35,922 nt of DNA, taken from Asticcacaulis sp. UBA2476 (lineage in GTDB: Bacteria > Pseudomonadota > Alphaproteobacteria > Caulobacterales > Caulobacteraceae). Below the pieces are notes generated by a model. That model was not told the DNA's origin. It saw nothing but the letters and a program-made list of their open reading frames with translations, and did no database searches. The position numbers were made by a program, and so were the translations under genes. The stretch lies in the NCBI GenBank assembly GCA_002342035.1, contig DDPE01000017.1, positions 1 through 35,922 of the forward strand. Direction: 5' to 3'. Shown here in pieces: positions 7,151-15,684 of the stretch; position 1 is the first letter of the stretch, and every line of letters starts with the position of its first letter.

Positions 7151-8137
7151 CTATAGCATCGCCGGAATAACCCGGTCGGGCGGGCGGTGGCCGTCCTGAA
7201 GGGTCTTGATATTCAAAATCACCCGGTCGCCCATATCCTGACGGGCTTCGATGGTCGATGACGCCATGTGTGGCAGCAGCACCGCATTGGGCAGGCCGAA
7301 TAGTTCCGGATTAATCCCCGGCAGGCGCTCATAGACATCAAGCCCGACACCGGCGATCTTATGTTCGCGCAGCAGATGGGCCAGAGCTGCCTCATCGATG
7401 ATTTCACCGCGCGCTGTGTTGACCAGAATGGCATGGGGCTGAAGCAGGGCCAGCCGCTCTGCGTTCAAAAGATGAAAGGTCTCCGGCGTGCGCGGACAGT
7501 TTATTGAGACCACATCAATCCGCGGCAACATGTCGTCGAGATTGTCCCAGTAAGTCGCGCCGATCTCTTCGGCCACACGGGCACTGACCGGTTTGCGGTT
7601 ATGGTAGTGGACGCTCATGCCAAAGGCTTTAGCGCGCTTAGCCAGGGCCTGACCAATGCGGCCCATGCCGATAATCCCCAGCCGCTTGCCGTAAATACGA
7701 CGTCCCATCATAAATGTTGGTGACCATTCGGAAAATTCGCCACGCTGGACGGTTTCGGCGCCTTCAACAAAGCGGCGCGACACGGCCAGGATCAGGCCCA
7801 TGGTCATTTCTGCGGTATCTTCGGTCAGGACGCCGGGCGTGTTGGTGATGATCACGCCCTTATCCGCAGCGCTCTGGATATCGATGTGGTCGTAGCCGAC
7901 GCCGAAATTGGCGACCATTTTAAGTTGTTCACCGGCGCTGGCGAAAAAATCAGCATCAATCTGATCATTGATCGACGAAACTATGACTTCGGCGGATTTC
8001 GTGGCCTCAAGCAGCTTATCGCGCGGCATGGGCTTTTTGTCGGGGCACAGTGTCGTGTCGAACAGTTCGCGCAGGCGCGTTTCCACGCTGTCGGGCAGTT
8101 TGACGGTGACGAAGACTTTAAGCTTTTTGGCGCTCAT
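7151..8137 (-). CDS. D-isomer-specific 2-hydroxyacid dehydrogenase (glyoxylate/hydroxypyruvate reductase type)
   Basis: This NAD(P)-dependent cytosolic oxidoreductase has 328 residues from MSAKKLKVFV. The substrate loop is VANFGVGYDHIDI (about residue 75). The Rossmann motif is GKRLGIIGMGRIGQALAKRA (150-169). The substrate-binding arginine is R243 in VNTARGEIIDE. The acid/base pair is E270 (LDVYERLPGINPEL) and H290 (LLPHMASST). This set fits the GyaR/GhrB branch that reduces glyoxylate or hydroxypyruvate, though the true substrate cannot be read from sequence. Start 8137 matches the family N-terminus better than ATG 8170. It is a single leftward gene whose 3' end faces repeat copy B. Confidence 0.9.
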   Translation of the reverse strand: MSAKKLKVFVTVKLPDSVETRLRELFDTTLCPDKKPMPRDKLLEATKSAEVIVSSINDQIDADFFASAGEQLKMVANFGVGYDHIDIQSAADKGVIITNTPGVLTEDTAEMTMGLILAVSRRFVEGAETVQRGEFSEWSPTFMMGRRIYGKRLGIIGMGRIGQALAKRAKAFGMSVHYHNRKPVSARVAEEIGATYWDNLDDMLPRIDVVSINCPRTPETFHLLNAERLALLQPHAILVNTARGEIIDEAALAHLLREHKIAGVGLDVYERLPGINPELFGLPNAVLLPHMASSTIEARQDMGDRVILNIKTLQDGHRPPDRVIPAML

Positions 8138-8328
8138 GATGAGGTCTTGTGGCTCCGGTGGTAGTCGCAAGCAATGGCCGAAGTCATCCGGGGGCGGGTT
8201 ATTATGATTATGTTAACCAAATCTGAACCTGCGGCCGTTAAATCTGACCGAAGCCCCAATGACCCATCGTTGCGTAAACTTCTGCTACAGTCCTTAATCA
8301 ATCTTACCCCGCCCGTCGAGACTTAAGC

Positions 8329-8895
8329 GTGCAAAACCTGCTATTTCGCAAGAAAATCAACCGGATGTTGGCTGTGGCGGCGATTTTTATGCTGGCGAGC
8401 GTATCCGGCGGTGCGGCTCTGGCCGATGATAGCGCTGTCACCACTGATACGCCATCGGGCAATCCGGTGCCGCGCTGGGGCATTATGCGATCCAATAAAA
8501 TCTATACCCGCGCCGGGCCGTCGAAAGATCATAAAATCCTGTGGGCTTACCGCGTCAAAGGCCTGCCAGTGCAGATTATATCCGAGACCCGCGAATGGCG
8601 GTTGATTTGCGATCCGGACGGCAATACAGGCTGGGTGGCGGCCAATCTGTTGTCAGGTAAGACCAATGCCCTGACGCCGGAGGGCCATAAGCTGGAACTC
8701 AAAGCCTCGCCTAAGTCAGATGCCCGTACCAAGGCGATTATCCGGCCGCGCGCTCTGGCGTCGCTGGATAAGTGCAAGGACGGCTGGTGTAAGATTTCGG
8801 TCGGGTCTGAGCGCGGTTGGGTGCCCCAGGACAGCCTGTGGGGGACGCAAACCCAGCCGATCTGTAAGCGGCCCGATCCCTTTGCCGCCCGCTAG
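8329..8895 (+). CDS. Exported protein with two bacterial SH3-like domains
   Basis: This 188-residue protein starts at GTG 8329. A basic N-region (FRKKINR) and a hydrophobic core (MLAVAAIFMLASVSGGAALA) form a signal peptide that is probably cleaved after ALA. The mature part has two SH3-like repeats, each ending in a tryptophan-glycine strand. The first runs from about residue 50 (RWGIMRSNKIYTRAGPS) to GNTGWVAANLL. The second is around LELKASPKSDARTK to SERGWVPQDSLWG. This matches the DUF1058/COG3807 type of exported SH3 proteins, thought to act in the periplasm near peptidoglycan; the function is unknown. A later ATG (8365) would remove the basic N-region, so GTG 8329 is preferred. Confidence 0.82.
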   Translation: MQNLLFRKKINRMLAVAAIFMLASVSGGAALADDSAVTTDTPSGNPVPRWGIMRSNKIYTRAGPSKDHKILWAYRVKGLPVQIISETREWRLICDPDGNTGWVAANLLSGKTNALTPEGHKLELKASPKSDARTKAIIRPRALASLDKCKDGWCKISVGSERGWVPQDSLWGTQTQPICKRPDPFAAR

Positions 8896-8929
8896 ATCAC
8901 TATGATTTTAAATAAAAACCATAGTGATC
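8895..8929. terminator. 10-bp palindrome at the end of the SH3 gene, possible terminator
   Basis: GATCACTATG (8895-8904) and CATAGTGATC (8920-8929) are perfect inverted copies around a 15-base A/T-only-but-one loop. The first G is the last base of the SH3 gene's stop codon. No T run follows, so termination is possible but not clear. Confidence 0.5.
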
Positions 8930-8955
8930 CAGCTTTACTTTAGTCCCTCGCCGGG

Positions 8956-8996
8956 CGGGGGCATCCGCCCCCTTGGCCGCGCCGCTGGTGGCGGCC
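8956..8996. repeat. Two GC-rich hairpins upstream of fabA
   Basis: GGGGGC-ATCC-GCCCCC (8957-8972) and GGCCGC/GCGGCC (8975-8980 and 8991-8996) follow the palindrome at 8895-8929. The rest of the 252-base spacer before fabA shows no other clear signal. The hairpins could end transcription of the SH3 gene or lie in the fabA leader. Confidence 0.55.
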
Positions 8997-9147
8997 TGAG
9001 CGGGAATTGTAAGTTGCCACTTACTAAAAAGGGTTGAGACGACGCGCGCGGTCGTGTAACGCATCATTTCGTGTTCTTACAAACCTGAGCGGTTCGCCCT
9101 CAACCTGTGATGCAGGTGCTGTGCCGCCCCCGGAGTCTTATTGCCGT

Positions 9148-9666
9148 ATGTCTGATCGTCCTTCGTCGTTTGATTATGAAGCTTTGCTGGCCTGTGGGCG
9201 CGGCGAAATGTACGGCGCAGGCAATGCGCAGCTTCCGGCGCCGCCGATGCTGATGATGGATCGCATCACCCTGATCACCAAGGACGGCGGCGCGTTCAAC
9301 AAGGGTTATATCGAGGCAGAACTCGATATCACGCCGGAACAATGGTTCTTTGCTTGTCACTTTATCGGCGATCCGGTCATGCCAGGCTGTCTGGGCCTTG
9401 ATGCCATGTGGCAACTGGTTGGTTTCTTCCTCGGCTGGTCGGGCCATCCGGGCCGTGGCCGCGCCCTGGGTGTTGGTGATGTGAAATTTACCGGACAGGT
9501 GACGCCAGCCATCAAAAAAGTGACCTATAAGATTGATATGAAGCGCGTCATGGCCGGTAAGCTGATCATGGGTATTGGCGACGGCTCGGTCTATGCCGAC
9601 GACAAACTGATCTACAGCGCGTCGGGCCTGCGGGTCGGTCTGTTTGACGCCAAAGATCTGGTATAA
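9148..9666 (+). CDS. fabA: 3-hydroxydecanoyl-ACP dehydratase/isomerase
   Basis: This 172-residue hot-dog fold enzyme dehydrates 3-hydroxydecanoyl-ACP and isomerises the trans-2 product to cis-3-decenoyl-ACP, the step that creates unsaturated fatty acids in type II synthesis. The active-site histidine H71 is in FFACHFIGDPVMPG and the aspartate D85 in LGLDAMWQLVGFFLGW, at the positions expected for FabA. ATG 9148 (MSDRPSSFDYEALLACGRGE) matches the family start. The upstream in-frame region to 9034 is leader sequence. A GGAG (9132-9135) lies 12 bases before the ATG. fabB follows 57 bases later, the classic fabA-fabB pair. Confidence 0.97.
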   Translation: MSDRPSSFDYEALLACGRGEMYGAGNAQLPAPPMLMMDRITLITKDGGAFNKGYIEAELDITPEQWFFACHFIGDPVMPGCLGLDAMWQLVGFFLGWSGHPGRGRALGVGDVKFTGQVTPAIKKVTYKIDMKRVMAGKLIMGIGDGSVYADDKLIYSASGLRVGLFDAKDLV

Positions 9667-9723
9667 TTTGCTTATTAACCCTCAAACTGAGCATTGATTT
9701 AGGATCAGCGAGGATAATTGAAT

Positions 9724-10947
<1,224 letters not shown>

Positions 10948-10971
10948 AGGCTTTGCCAAACGGTCATTCCG

Positions 10972-11000
10972 ATTGTACCTTCTCCTGAGACAGGGGAGGG
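10972..11000. repeat. Isolated arm-like dyad similar to the modular repeat
   Basis: CTCCTG-AGA-CAGGGGAG lies just before the next gene and resembles one outer arm of the modular repeat (CTCCCCTG/CAGGGGAG). Its GGGGAGGG sits 5 bases before ATG 11005 and would act as the ribosome binding site. It may be a degenerate single arm or simply a good ribosome site. Confidence 0.4.
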
Positions 11001-11004
11001 TAGA

Positions 11005-11442
11005 ATGAAATCAAAATCAGGCTATTTATCGCGCTTGCGATATGTCCTGCTGGCGCTGCCTTTGGCGGTAATTCTCTATACTATAGTAGGTATCGAGATC
11101 AGAAATGCGCTCATAGGTCTAGTGATCAATTCGACCAATGACGGCTGGGTTTTCACGGGCGTGAACATTCTCTATTACGCTCTGGTATTTCCCCTGATGG
11201 CGGTTGCCGCTTTACGATCGCGCGCTCTTGGCTGGAGCCCTTGGTTGGTTTTGCCGATGGGGTTTGGTGTTCTGATTCGGTATTGCAGCTGGTGGCTGTT
11301 TAGCGATATCGCGCCGCAAACATGGGATATGCCTCCGGGAAGCTTTGAGGCGATGGAACTTATGAGGGTGTACGGTATGTGTTTTGTGCTGTTATTAGCG
11401 GTGTGGCCGGAGCGAAAAGCGAGACTTGCTATGGCTGTTTGA
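11005..11442 (+). CDS. Small integral membrane protein of unknown function
   Basis: I do not recognise a family. The 145-residue protein has four likely transmembrane segments, near residues 12-30 (YVLLALPLAVILYTIVG), 48-68 (FTGVNILYYALVFPLMAVAAL), 76-95 (PWLVLPMGFGVLIRYCSWWLF) and 120-136 (YGMCFVLLLAVWP). Short loops and a basic C-terminal tail (ERKARLAMAV) complete it. The strong GGGGAGGG site 5 bases before the ATG supports expression. It lies between fabB and fabI on the same strand, 57 bases after fabB and 69 before fabI, so it may share their transcript. A link to lipid synthesis is only positional. Base composition is more AT-rich than the fab genes, which could mean a recent insertion. 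Confidence 0.7.
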   Translation: MKSKSGYLSRLRYVLLALPLAVILYTIVGIEIRNALIGLVINSTNDGWVFTGVNILYYALVFPLMAVAALRSRALGWSPWLVLPMGFGVLIRYCSWWLFSDIAPQTWDMPPGSFEAMELMRVYGMCFVLLLAVWPERKARLAMAV

Positions 11443-11511
11443 CAGCGAGGTCTTGCTTTTGCAGTGGTTATTTGCTCTTAACGGCCAAAGAGTCATAGCA
11501 AGGAGCCAATC

Positions 11512-12327
11512 ATGTCTGACGAATGGAAATTCCCCAAGGGCGACCTGATGAAGGGCAAAAAAGGCCTAGTCATGGGCGTAGCCAATGACAAGTCCATCGC
11601 CTGGGGCATTGCCTCACAATTGGCAGCGCAAGGTGCCGACATGGCGTTCTCCTACATGGGCGACAGCCTGCTGCGCCGTGTTGAACCGCTGGCCGCCTCG
11701 ATCGGCGTCAAGCACCTGATCGAATGTGACGTCACCAACGACGCCTCAATGGACGCCACCTTTGCCAAGCTTAAAGAAATCTACGGCGAGATAGATTTCG
11801 TTATCCATTCGGTCGCCTTTGCCAACAAGAACGAACTGCAAGGTTCCTTCGTTGAAAACACCACCCGCGAAGGCTTCCTGCTGGCGCTGAATGTCTCGGC
11901 TTTTTCGTTTGTGGATGTGTCGCGCCGCGCGGCTGAACTGATGCCCAACGGTGGCTCGCTGGTAACCCTGACCTATCTGGGCTCAGAGCGTGTTATCCCG
12001 AACTACAATACTATGGGCGTGGCCAAGGCCGCGCTTGAGGCCTCAACCCGCTACATCGCCCGCGACCTCGGCCCCAAGGGCATCCGCGCCAATGCCATCT
12101 CAGCCGGGGCCATGCGCACCCTGTCGCTGGCCGGTATTTCCGGTGGTCGCGGCCTGCACGCTAAGTCGGGCCAGTTCTCCCTGATGAAGGAAGAGACCTC
12201 AATGGAGGGTGTCGCCGGGGCGGCCCTGTGGCTGGCCTCCGATCTCGGTTTCTCGACGACCGGCGAAGTCATCCACGTCGATGCGGGCTTTCATGCAGTG
12301 GGTCTGCCCGAAGACATCGGGGGGTAA
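11512..12327 (+). CDS. fabI: Enoyl-ACP reductase [NADH]
   Basis: This 271-residue short-chain dehydrogenase-like enzyme reduces trans-2-enoyl-ACP in the last step of each fatty acid elongation cycle and is the usual triclosan target. The cofactor loop GLVMGVANDKSIAWGIA (residues 18-34) is the FabI form. The active site has Y155 and the Y-x6-K pair Y165/K172 in PNYNTMGVAKAAL, followed by GPKGIRANAISAGAMRTL. AAGGAG (11500-11505) is 6 bases before the ATG. With fabA and fabB it makes a fatty-acid cluster, interrupted by the small membrane protein gene. Confidence 0.97.
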   Translation: MSDEWKFPKGDLMKGKKGLVMGVANDKSIAWGIASQLAAQGADMAFSYMGDSLLRRVEPLAASIGVKHLIECDVTNDASMDATFAKLKEIYGEIDFVIHSVAFANKNELQGSFVENTTREGFLLALNVSAFSFVDVSRRAAELMPNGGSLVTLTYLGSERVIPNYNTMGVAKAALEASTRYIARDLGPKGIRANAISAGAMRTLSLAGISGGRGLHAKSGQFSLMKEETSMEGVAGAALWLASDLGFSTTGEVIHVDAGFHAVGLPEDIGG

Positions 12328-12426
12328 AACCTGCCTTTAGGCGATCTGCTGCGTTGTCATCGCTTGCAGGTACTATATGTACCTGCGGCGCTTGACGCCT
12401 AGCATCTCATCCAAAATTCAGGTTTT
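12326..12426. repeat. Nested triple inverted repeat between fabI and the zincin gene
   Basis: Three perfect inverted pairs are nested symmetrically. The outer pair is AAAACCTG (12326-12333) with CAGGTTTT (12419-12426). The middle pair is TAGGCG (12338-12343) with CGCCTA (12396-12401). The centre is GCAGGTAC-TATAT-GTACCTGC (12366-12386). The outer arm begins at the last bases of the fabI stop codon and the element ends 11 bases before the next start. It could be a miniature mobile element or a large terminator/processing hairpin. Confidence 0.75.
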
Positions 12427-12437
12427 ACGAACGAGAT

Positions 12438-12836
12438 ATGAAAGTGAATTTGGGTTCCGCGCCTTCTCTTGATGATATCGAACTTATGGCGCGGGCAGCT
12501 TTGCATAAGCTGCCCGAACCGTTTGCGGGCTACCTCAAAGATGTCATCTTGATCGTTGAGGATTTTGCGGACGAAGATCTGCTGGCCGATCTGGGCATTG
12601 ATGATCCGTTTGAACTGACCGGCCTCTATAGTGGCCGCCCGGCGCAGACTGAGGCGATGACCGGCGATCTGCCTGCCATGATCCACCTGTTCCGCCGCCC
12701 AATCTTAGAGGAATGGATCGAGACCGGCGTTGACCTTAATCACCTCGTCAGCCACGTCCTTATCCACGAAGCCGGACATCATTTCGGGCTGTCGGATGAA
12801 GACATGGAATGGCTGGAAGAGACCTTGAAGGCTTAA
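12438..12836 (+). CDS. Minimal zincin-type metallopeptidase family protein
   Basis: This 132-residue protein has a single clear motif, the zinc-binding HEAGH (H110-H114) followed by HFGLSD, in which D120 would be the third ligand. An acidic N-terminal half precedes it. This is the layout of the small possible zinc metallopeptidase family PF06262 (formerly DUF1025). No signal peptide is visible, so it should be cytosolic. The substrate is unknown. The gene starts at ATG 12438, directly after the nested inverted repeat. Its TAA stop overlaps the stop of the converging gene on the other strand by four bases. Confidence 0.82.
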   Translation: MKVNLGSAPSLDDIELMARAALHKLPEPFAGYLKDVILIVEDFADEDLLADLGIDDPFELTGLYSGRPAQTEAMTGDLPAMIHLFRRPILEEWIETGVDLNHLVSHVLIHEAGHHFGLSDEDMEWLEETLKA

Positions 12837-13153
12837 TTTAAGTGCTCAATCCATGCGCAGGCATAGGGAGCAACTTGCCAGAGTGCAGTAACCCATAGGC
12901 TACTAAGGGTTAAATGTGTAATGGTAATTCGCAAACCAGCAGGCCATATGTGAGGCAGATAAATTAATGAGAATAAGGCGTCTATGAACACATAATAGAA
13001 GGCAACACGACCTCTTAAATCATATATAAAATATGCGAACGCACTGATTAGAAGCGCAGATAAAACGACATACATGCGTGTGTAGAATATTATTTTGGCC
13101 CACCACCAGCGTGCTTCCTTCTCCGGGTCAATTATATTGTGACTGCGATACAT
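12833..13153 (-). CDS. Small hydrophobic membrane protein of unknown function
   Basis: I do not recognise a family. From ATG 13153 (MYRSHNIIDPEKEARWWW) it has 106 residues with three likely membrane helices: YVVLSALLISAFAYFIY, VAFYYVFIDALFSLIYLPHIW and ITHLTLSSLWVTALW. Upstream in-frame residues to 13231 are Cys/Arg-rich and overlap the previous gene, so the shorter start is chosen. It begins one base after the VUT transporter stop and is probably its operon partner. The gene is clearly more AT-rich than its neighbours, a possible sign of transfer. Its stop shares TTAA with the converging zincin gene. Confidence 0.65.
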   Translation of the reverse strand: MYRSHNIIDPEKEARWWWAKIIFYTRMYVVLSALLISAFAYFIYDLRGRVAFYYVFIDALFSLIYLPHIWPAGLRITITHLTLSSLWVTALWQVAPYACAWIEHLN

Positions 13154-13154
13154 A

Positions 13155-13742
13155 TTAAAACAAATCCGGCAGTTTTTCCTGTGTAATCGCCGCTTTTTTC
13201 TCCCGTTGTTTGAGCAGCAGATAGACGACATAGGCCCCGACCAGCTTGGATGCCGCGGCGGTCACAAGCGTCAGCGGCGTAAATGTGCCTGATGCCTCGG
13301 CGCTTAAGGACGCCAGCCCCCAAAACAGGGTGGTATCGAGTGGGGCGGCGACGATCGATGATATCAGCACCCGCTCGGACAAAGGGCGTTTGCTGAACGT
13401 ATAGATCGCCCAGTCAACGACTTCGGAGACCAGAAACGCGGCGGCGGAGGCAATGGCAATGGCGGGTGGTGCCATCAGAAACGACACCGCCATGCCGATA
13501 AAGACGGCGACGAAAATATGGTGGCCGACCTCGCGCTGAGCAAAATCGCGCGCCACCAGAATAAAGCCGGTGACGATCGCCAGGGGCGGCCAGGCTCCAC
13601 CGTCGGGCATCGGGATCGACGGCACATGGGCGAACGACCAGTTCACGAACGGGATCAGAAAGACGTAGAAATAAGTCCACGGCGTGCGGCCGCTAAAGAC
13701 CTTTTTGAAAAACTCAGCCGTATGCATTCGCCGTAACCCCAT
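13155..13742 (-). CDS. VUT-family (YhhQ/COG1738-like) transporter
   Basis: This 195-residue membrane protein has about six hydrophobic segments, starting with TYFYVFLIPFVNWSFAHV. The segment IVTGFILVARDFAQREVGHHIF carries the Arg-Asp typical of the Vut_1 family. ASAAAFLVSEVVDWAIYTF and VLISSIVAAPLDTTLFW match the conserved later part. Family members such as E. coli YhhQ import queuosine precursors (preQ0/preQ1). Divergent members are called simply VUT proteins, so the substrate here is not certain. ATG 13727 (MHTAEFFKKVF) is an alternative start. It is divergent from rmuC and precedes a small membrane protein by one base. Confidence 0.78.
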   Translation of the reverse strand: MGLRRMHTAEFFKKVFSGRTPWTYFYVFLIPFVNWSFAHVPSIPMPDGGAWPPLAIVTGFILVARDFAQREVGHHIFVAVFIGMAVSFLMAPPAIAIASAAAFLVSEVVDWAIYTFSKRPLSERVLISSIVAAPLDTTLFWGLASLSAEASGTFTPLTLVTAAASKLVGAYVVYLLLKQREKKAAITQEKLPDLF

Positions 13743-13802
13743 ATCGCCTAGAATCTGTTTATCATGCTTGCCACAAACATAAAAATCAAATAAGAACGTA
13801 AC

Positions 13803-15059
13803 ATGAACGAAATTATTTTGCCCGTTATTCTAATCGTGGTCACGCTGGCTTTTGCCGGTGGATGGTATGTCAGCGTGGCTGACAACCGGCGTTTAAGGGC
13901 CAAAAACGAAGACCTGAACGACAGTTTGCTGTCGGCGATTGGTGAACTGGCGCAGGTCAAGGAGCGGGCACGAAACCTTGAGGACGCCAAGGCGGCGATG
14001 AGTGAGCATTTCAAGGCCGCGTCATTTCAGGCGATGGAGCAGACGGCGGACGGGCTGCTGAAACGCGCCGAAGAATCGTTTGTGGCGCGCGAAAAGCTGG
14101 CGCTGGAGCGCATGGATTCCAGCCTGAAACCGGTGTCGGAAACCCTCACGCGCTTTGAGGCGCAGGTGAAAGCAATGGAAGAAAATCGCCATAAGGATAC
14201 CGGCGGTCTGAAACAGCAGATTGAGCATCTGATGACGGCCTCAACCGCCACGCGCGATGTGACCGCCAAGCTGGCCAATGCCTTGCGACGCGGCGCGGGC
14301 GTGCAGGGCCGCTGGGGTGAGGAGACCCTGCGCAATGTGTTGCAGGCGGCGGGTCTAACGCGCTTTGATTTTACCGAGCAGCATAATCTCGATACCGAAG
14401 AAGGCCGCCGGCGACCCGATGTGACCGTAAAACTGCCGGGAGGGGTGTTTGTCATCGATGCCAAGGTCAATCTGACGGCGTTCCTTGAGGCGATGGAAGC
14501 GGTCGATGATGAGGCGCGTGAGATGCACCTGATGCGCCATGCCCGTGCCCTGCAAACCCATGTCCGCGACCTGTCGCAAAAGGCCTATTGGGATCAATTT
14601 AAGGACGCTTCGCCCGATTTCGTGGCCATGTTTATCCCCGGCGATGGTTTTCTGGCCTCGGCGCTGGAGCGGTTGCCCAACCTGATGAATGAGGCCATGG
14701 ATCGCAAGGTGATTATCGTCACGCCGACGACCCTGTTTGCGCTCTGTAAAGCCGTGGCCTATGGCTGGCGGGTCGAAGATCAGATGAAAAATGCGCAGTC
14801 CGTGGCGGAATTGGGCCGTGAGCTTTATGCGCGATTGTCGGTCATGGGCGGGCATGTGGCGGACTTGGGTAAGTCGCTAAATACCGCCGTCGGCAAATAT
14901 AATCAGTTCGTGGGCTCGTTGGAGACCAAGGTGCTGACACAGGCGCGCCGGTTCGAGGATTTAAGCGTTGACCATGAAGGCAAGACCTTGCCGGAGTTAA
15001 ACCAGCTTGAAGTCCAAACTAAGCTATTGAATAAACTGGAATCGTCATCAGTGGAATGA
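13803..15059 (+). CDS. rmuC: DNA recombination protein RmuC
   Basis: This 418-residue protein has an N-terminal membrane anchor (residues 4-22), a long coiled coil (about 28-160) and a C-terminal nuclease-like domain. The domain starts with GVQGRWGEETLRNVL and contains the PD-(D/E)xK-type residues in RRRPDVTVKLPGG and VIDAKVN (D206, D219, K221). KAVAYGWRVEDQMKNA is another RmuC signature. RmuC limits recombination between short inverted repeats in E. coli; the biochemical activity is poorly known. That role is of interest here given the number of inverted repeats in this window, but the link is speculative. It stands alone between divergent VUT and the def gene. Confidence 0.94.
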   Translation: MNEIILPVILIVVTLAFAGGWYVSVADNRRLRAKNEDLNDSLLSAIGELAQVKERARNLEDAKAAMSEHFKAASFQAMEQTADGLLKRAEESFVAREKLALERMDSSLKPVSETLTRFEAQVKAMEENRHKDTGGLKQQIEHLMTASTATRDVTAKLANALRRGAGVQGRWGEETLRNVLQAAGLTRFDFTEQHNLDTEEGRRRPDVTVKLPGGVFVIDAKVNLTAFLEAMEAVDDEAREMHLMRHARALQTHVRDLSQKAYWDQFKDASPDFVAMFIPGDGFLASALERLPNLMNEAMDRKVIIVTPTTLFALCKAVAYGWRVEDQMKNAQSVAELGRELYARLSVMGGHVADLGKSLNTAVGKYNQFVGSLETKVLTQARRFEDLSVDHEGKTLPELNQLEVQTKLLNKLESSSVE

Positions 15060-15066
15060 TCGCTGC

Positions 15067-15095
15067 TTGACGTTATGCGGCGCGATCATTATTTT
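15067..15095 (+). promoter_or_regulatory. Candidate promoter for a leaderless def mRNA
   Basis: TTGACG (15067-15072), a 17-base spacer and TATTTT (15090-15095) form a good sigma70-type promoter. The expected start point, about 7 bases downstream, is at or next to the def ATG at 15102. No Shine-Dalgarno sequence is visible before that ATG, as expected for a leaderless message. Confidence 0.5.
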
Positions 15096-15101
15096 TACGT
15101 T

Positions 15102-15611
15102 ATGGCCATTCGTGAAATCATAACCGTTCCCAATCCTCTGCTGAAGCAGATATCCAAGCCTGTCGAAGGCGGCGTGACCGATGACTTGCGCGCCCTGATG
15201 GATGACATGCTGGAAACCATGTACGACGCCCCCGGCATTGGCCTGGCGGCGATCCAGATTGGTGAGCCGATCCGCGTAATCGTCATGGACCTTCAGGAAA
15301 ACGAAGAAAAGCTGCCGCGCTATTTTGTGAACCCGGAAATTGTCTGGGCGTCGGAAGAGACGGCACCCTATGATGAGGGCTGCCTGTCGGTGCCGGAAGT
15401 TTATGATGAGGTCGAGCGTCCCGCCCGCGTCAAGATCAAATACCTGAACTATCAGGGCGAAGAGATTATCGAAGACGCCGATGGCCTTTATGCGACCTGC
15501 ATCCAGCATGAGATGGACCACCTGAATGGCGTGCTGTTTATTGACCATCTGTCGAAGCTCAAGCGCGACCGGGCCATCACCAAGGTCAAGAAGCTGAAAC
15601 GCGCCGCATAA
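15102..15611 (+). CDS. def: Peptide deformylase
   Basis: This metalloenzyme removes the formyl group from the N-terminal methionine of new proteins. The 169-residue product has all three motifs: GIGLAAIQIG (residues 45-54), EGCLS with metal ligand C94, and QHEMDH with H136, E137 and H140. The basic C-terminal tail is usual. ATG 15102 gives the standard start MAIREIITVPNP; the in-frame ATG 15075 would add nine odd residues. It pairs functionally with fmt downstream, which adds the formyl group to initiator tRNA. A terminator-like hairpin separates the two. Confidence 0.96.
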   Translation: MAIREIITVPNPLLKQISKPVEGGVTDDLRALMDDMLETMYDAPGIGLAAIQIGEPIRVIVMDLQENEEKLPRYFVNPEIVWASEETAPYDEGCLSVPEVYDEVERPARVKIKYLNYQGEEIIEDADGLYATCIQHEMDHLNGVLFIDHLSKLKRDRAITKVKKLKRAA

Positions 15612-15642
15612 AACTTGATCCGCGGCACAATATATTCCAAAG

Positions 15643-15672
15643 AAGCGCATCTTAACGGTGCGCTTTTTGTTT
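15643..15672 (+). terminator. Intrinsic terminator between def and fmt
   Basis: AAGCGCA (15643-15649) and TGCGCTT (15659-15665) form a 7-bp stem with a 9-base loop, followed by a T-rich run TTTTTGTTTT. It lies directly upstream of the fmt ribosome site, so it may attenuate rather than fully separate fmt from def. Confidence 0.7.
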
Positions 15673-15684
15673 TGAGGACGCGTA

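Noticed and set aside
7886..8207. Overlapping plus-strand ORFs opposite the 2-hydroxyacid dehydrogenase
   Set aside because: They mirror a gene with intact active-site motifs and have no independent signals.
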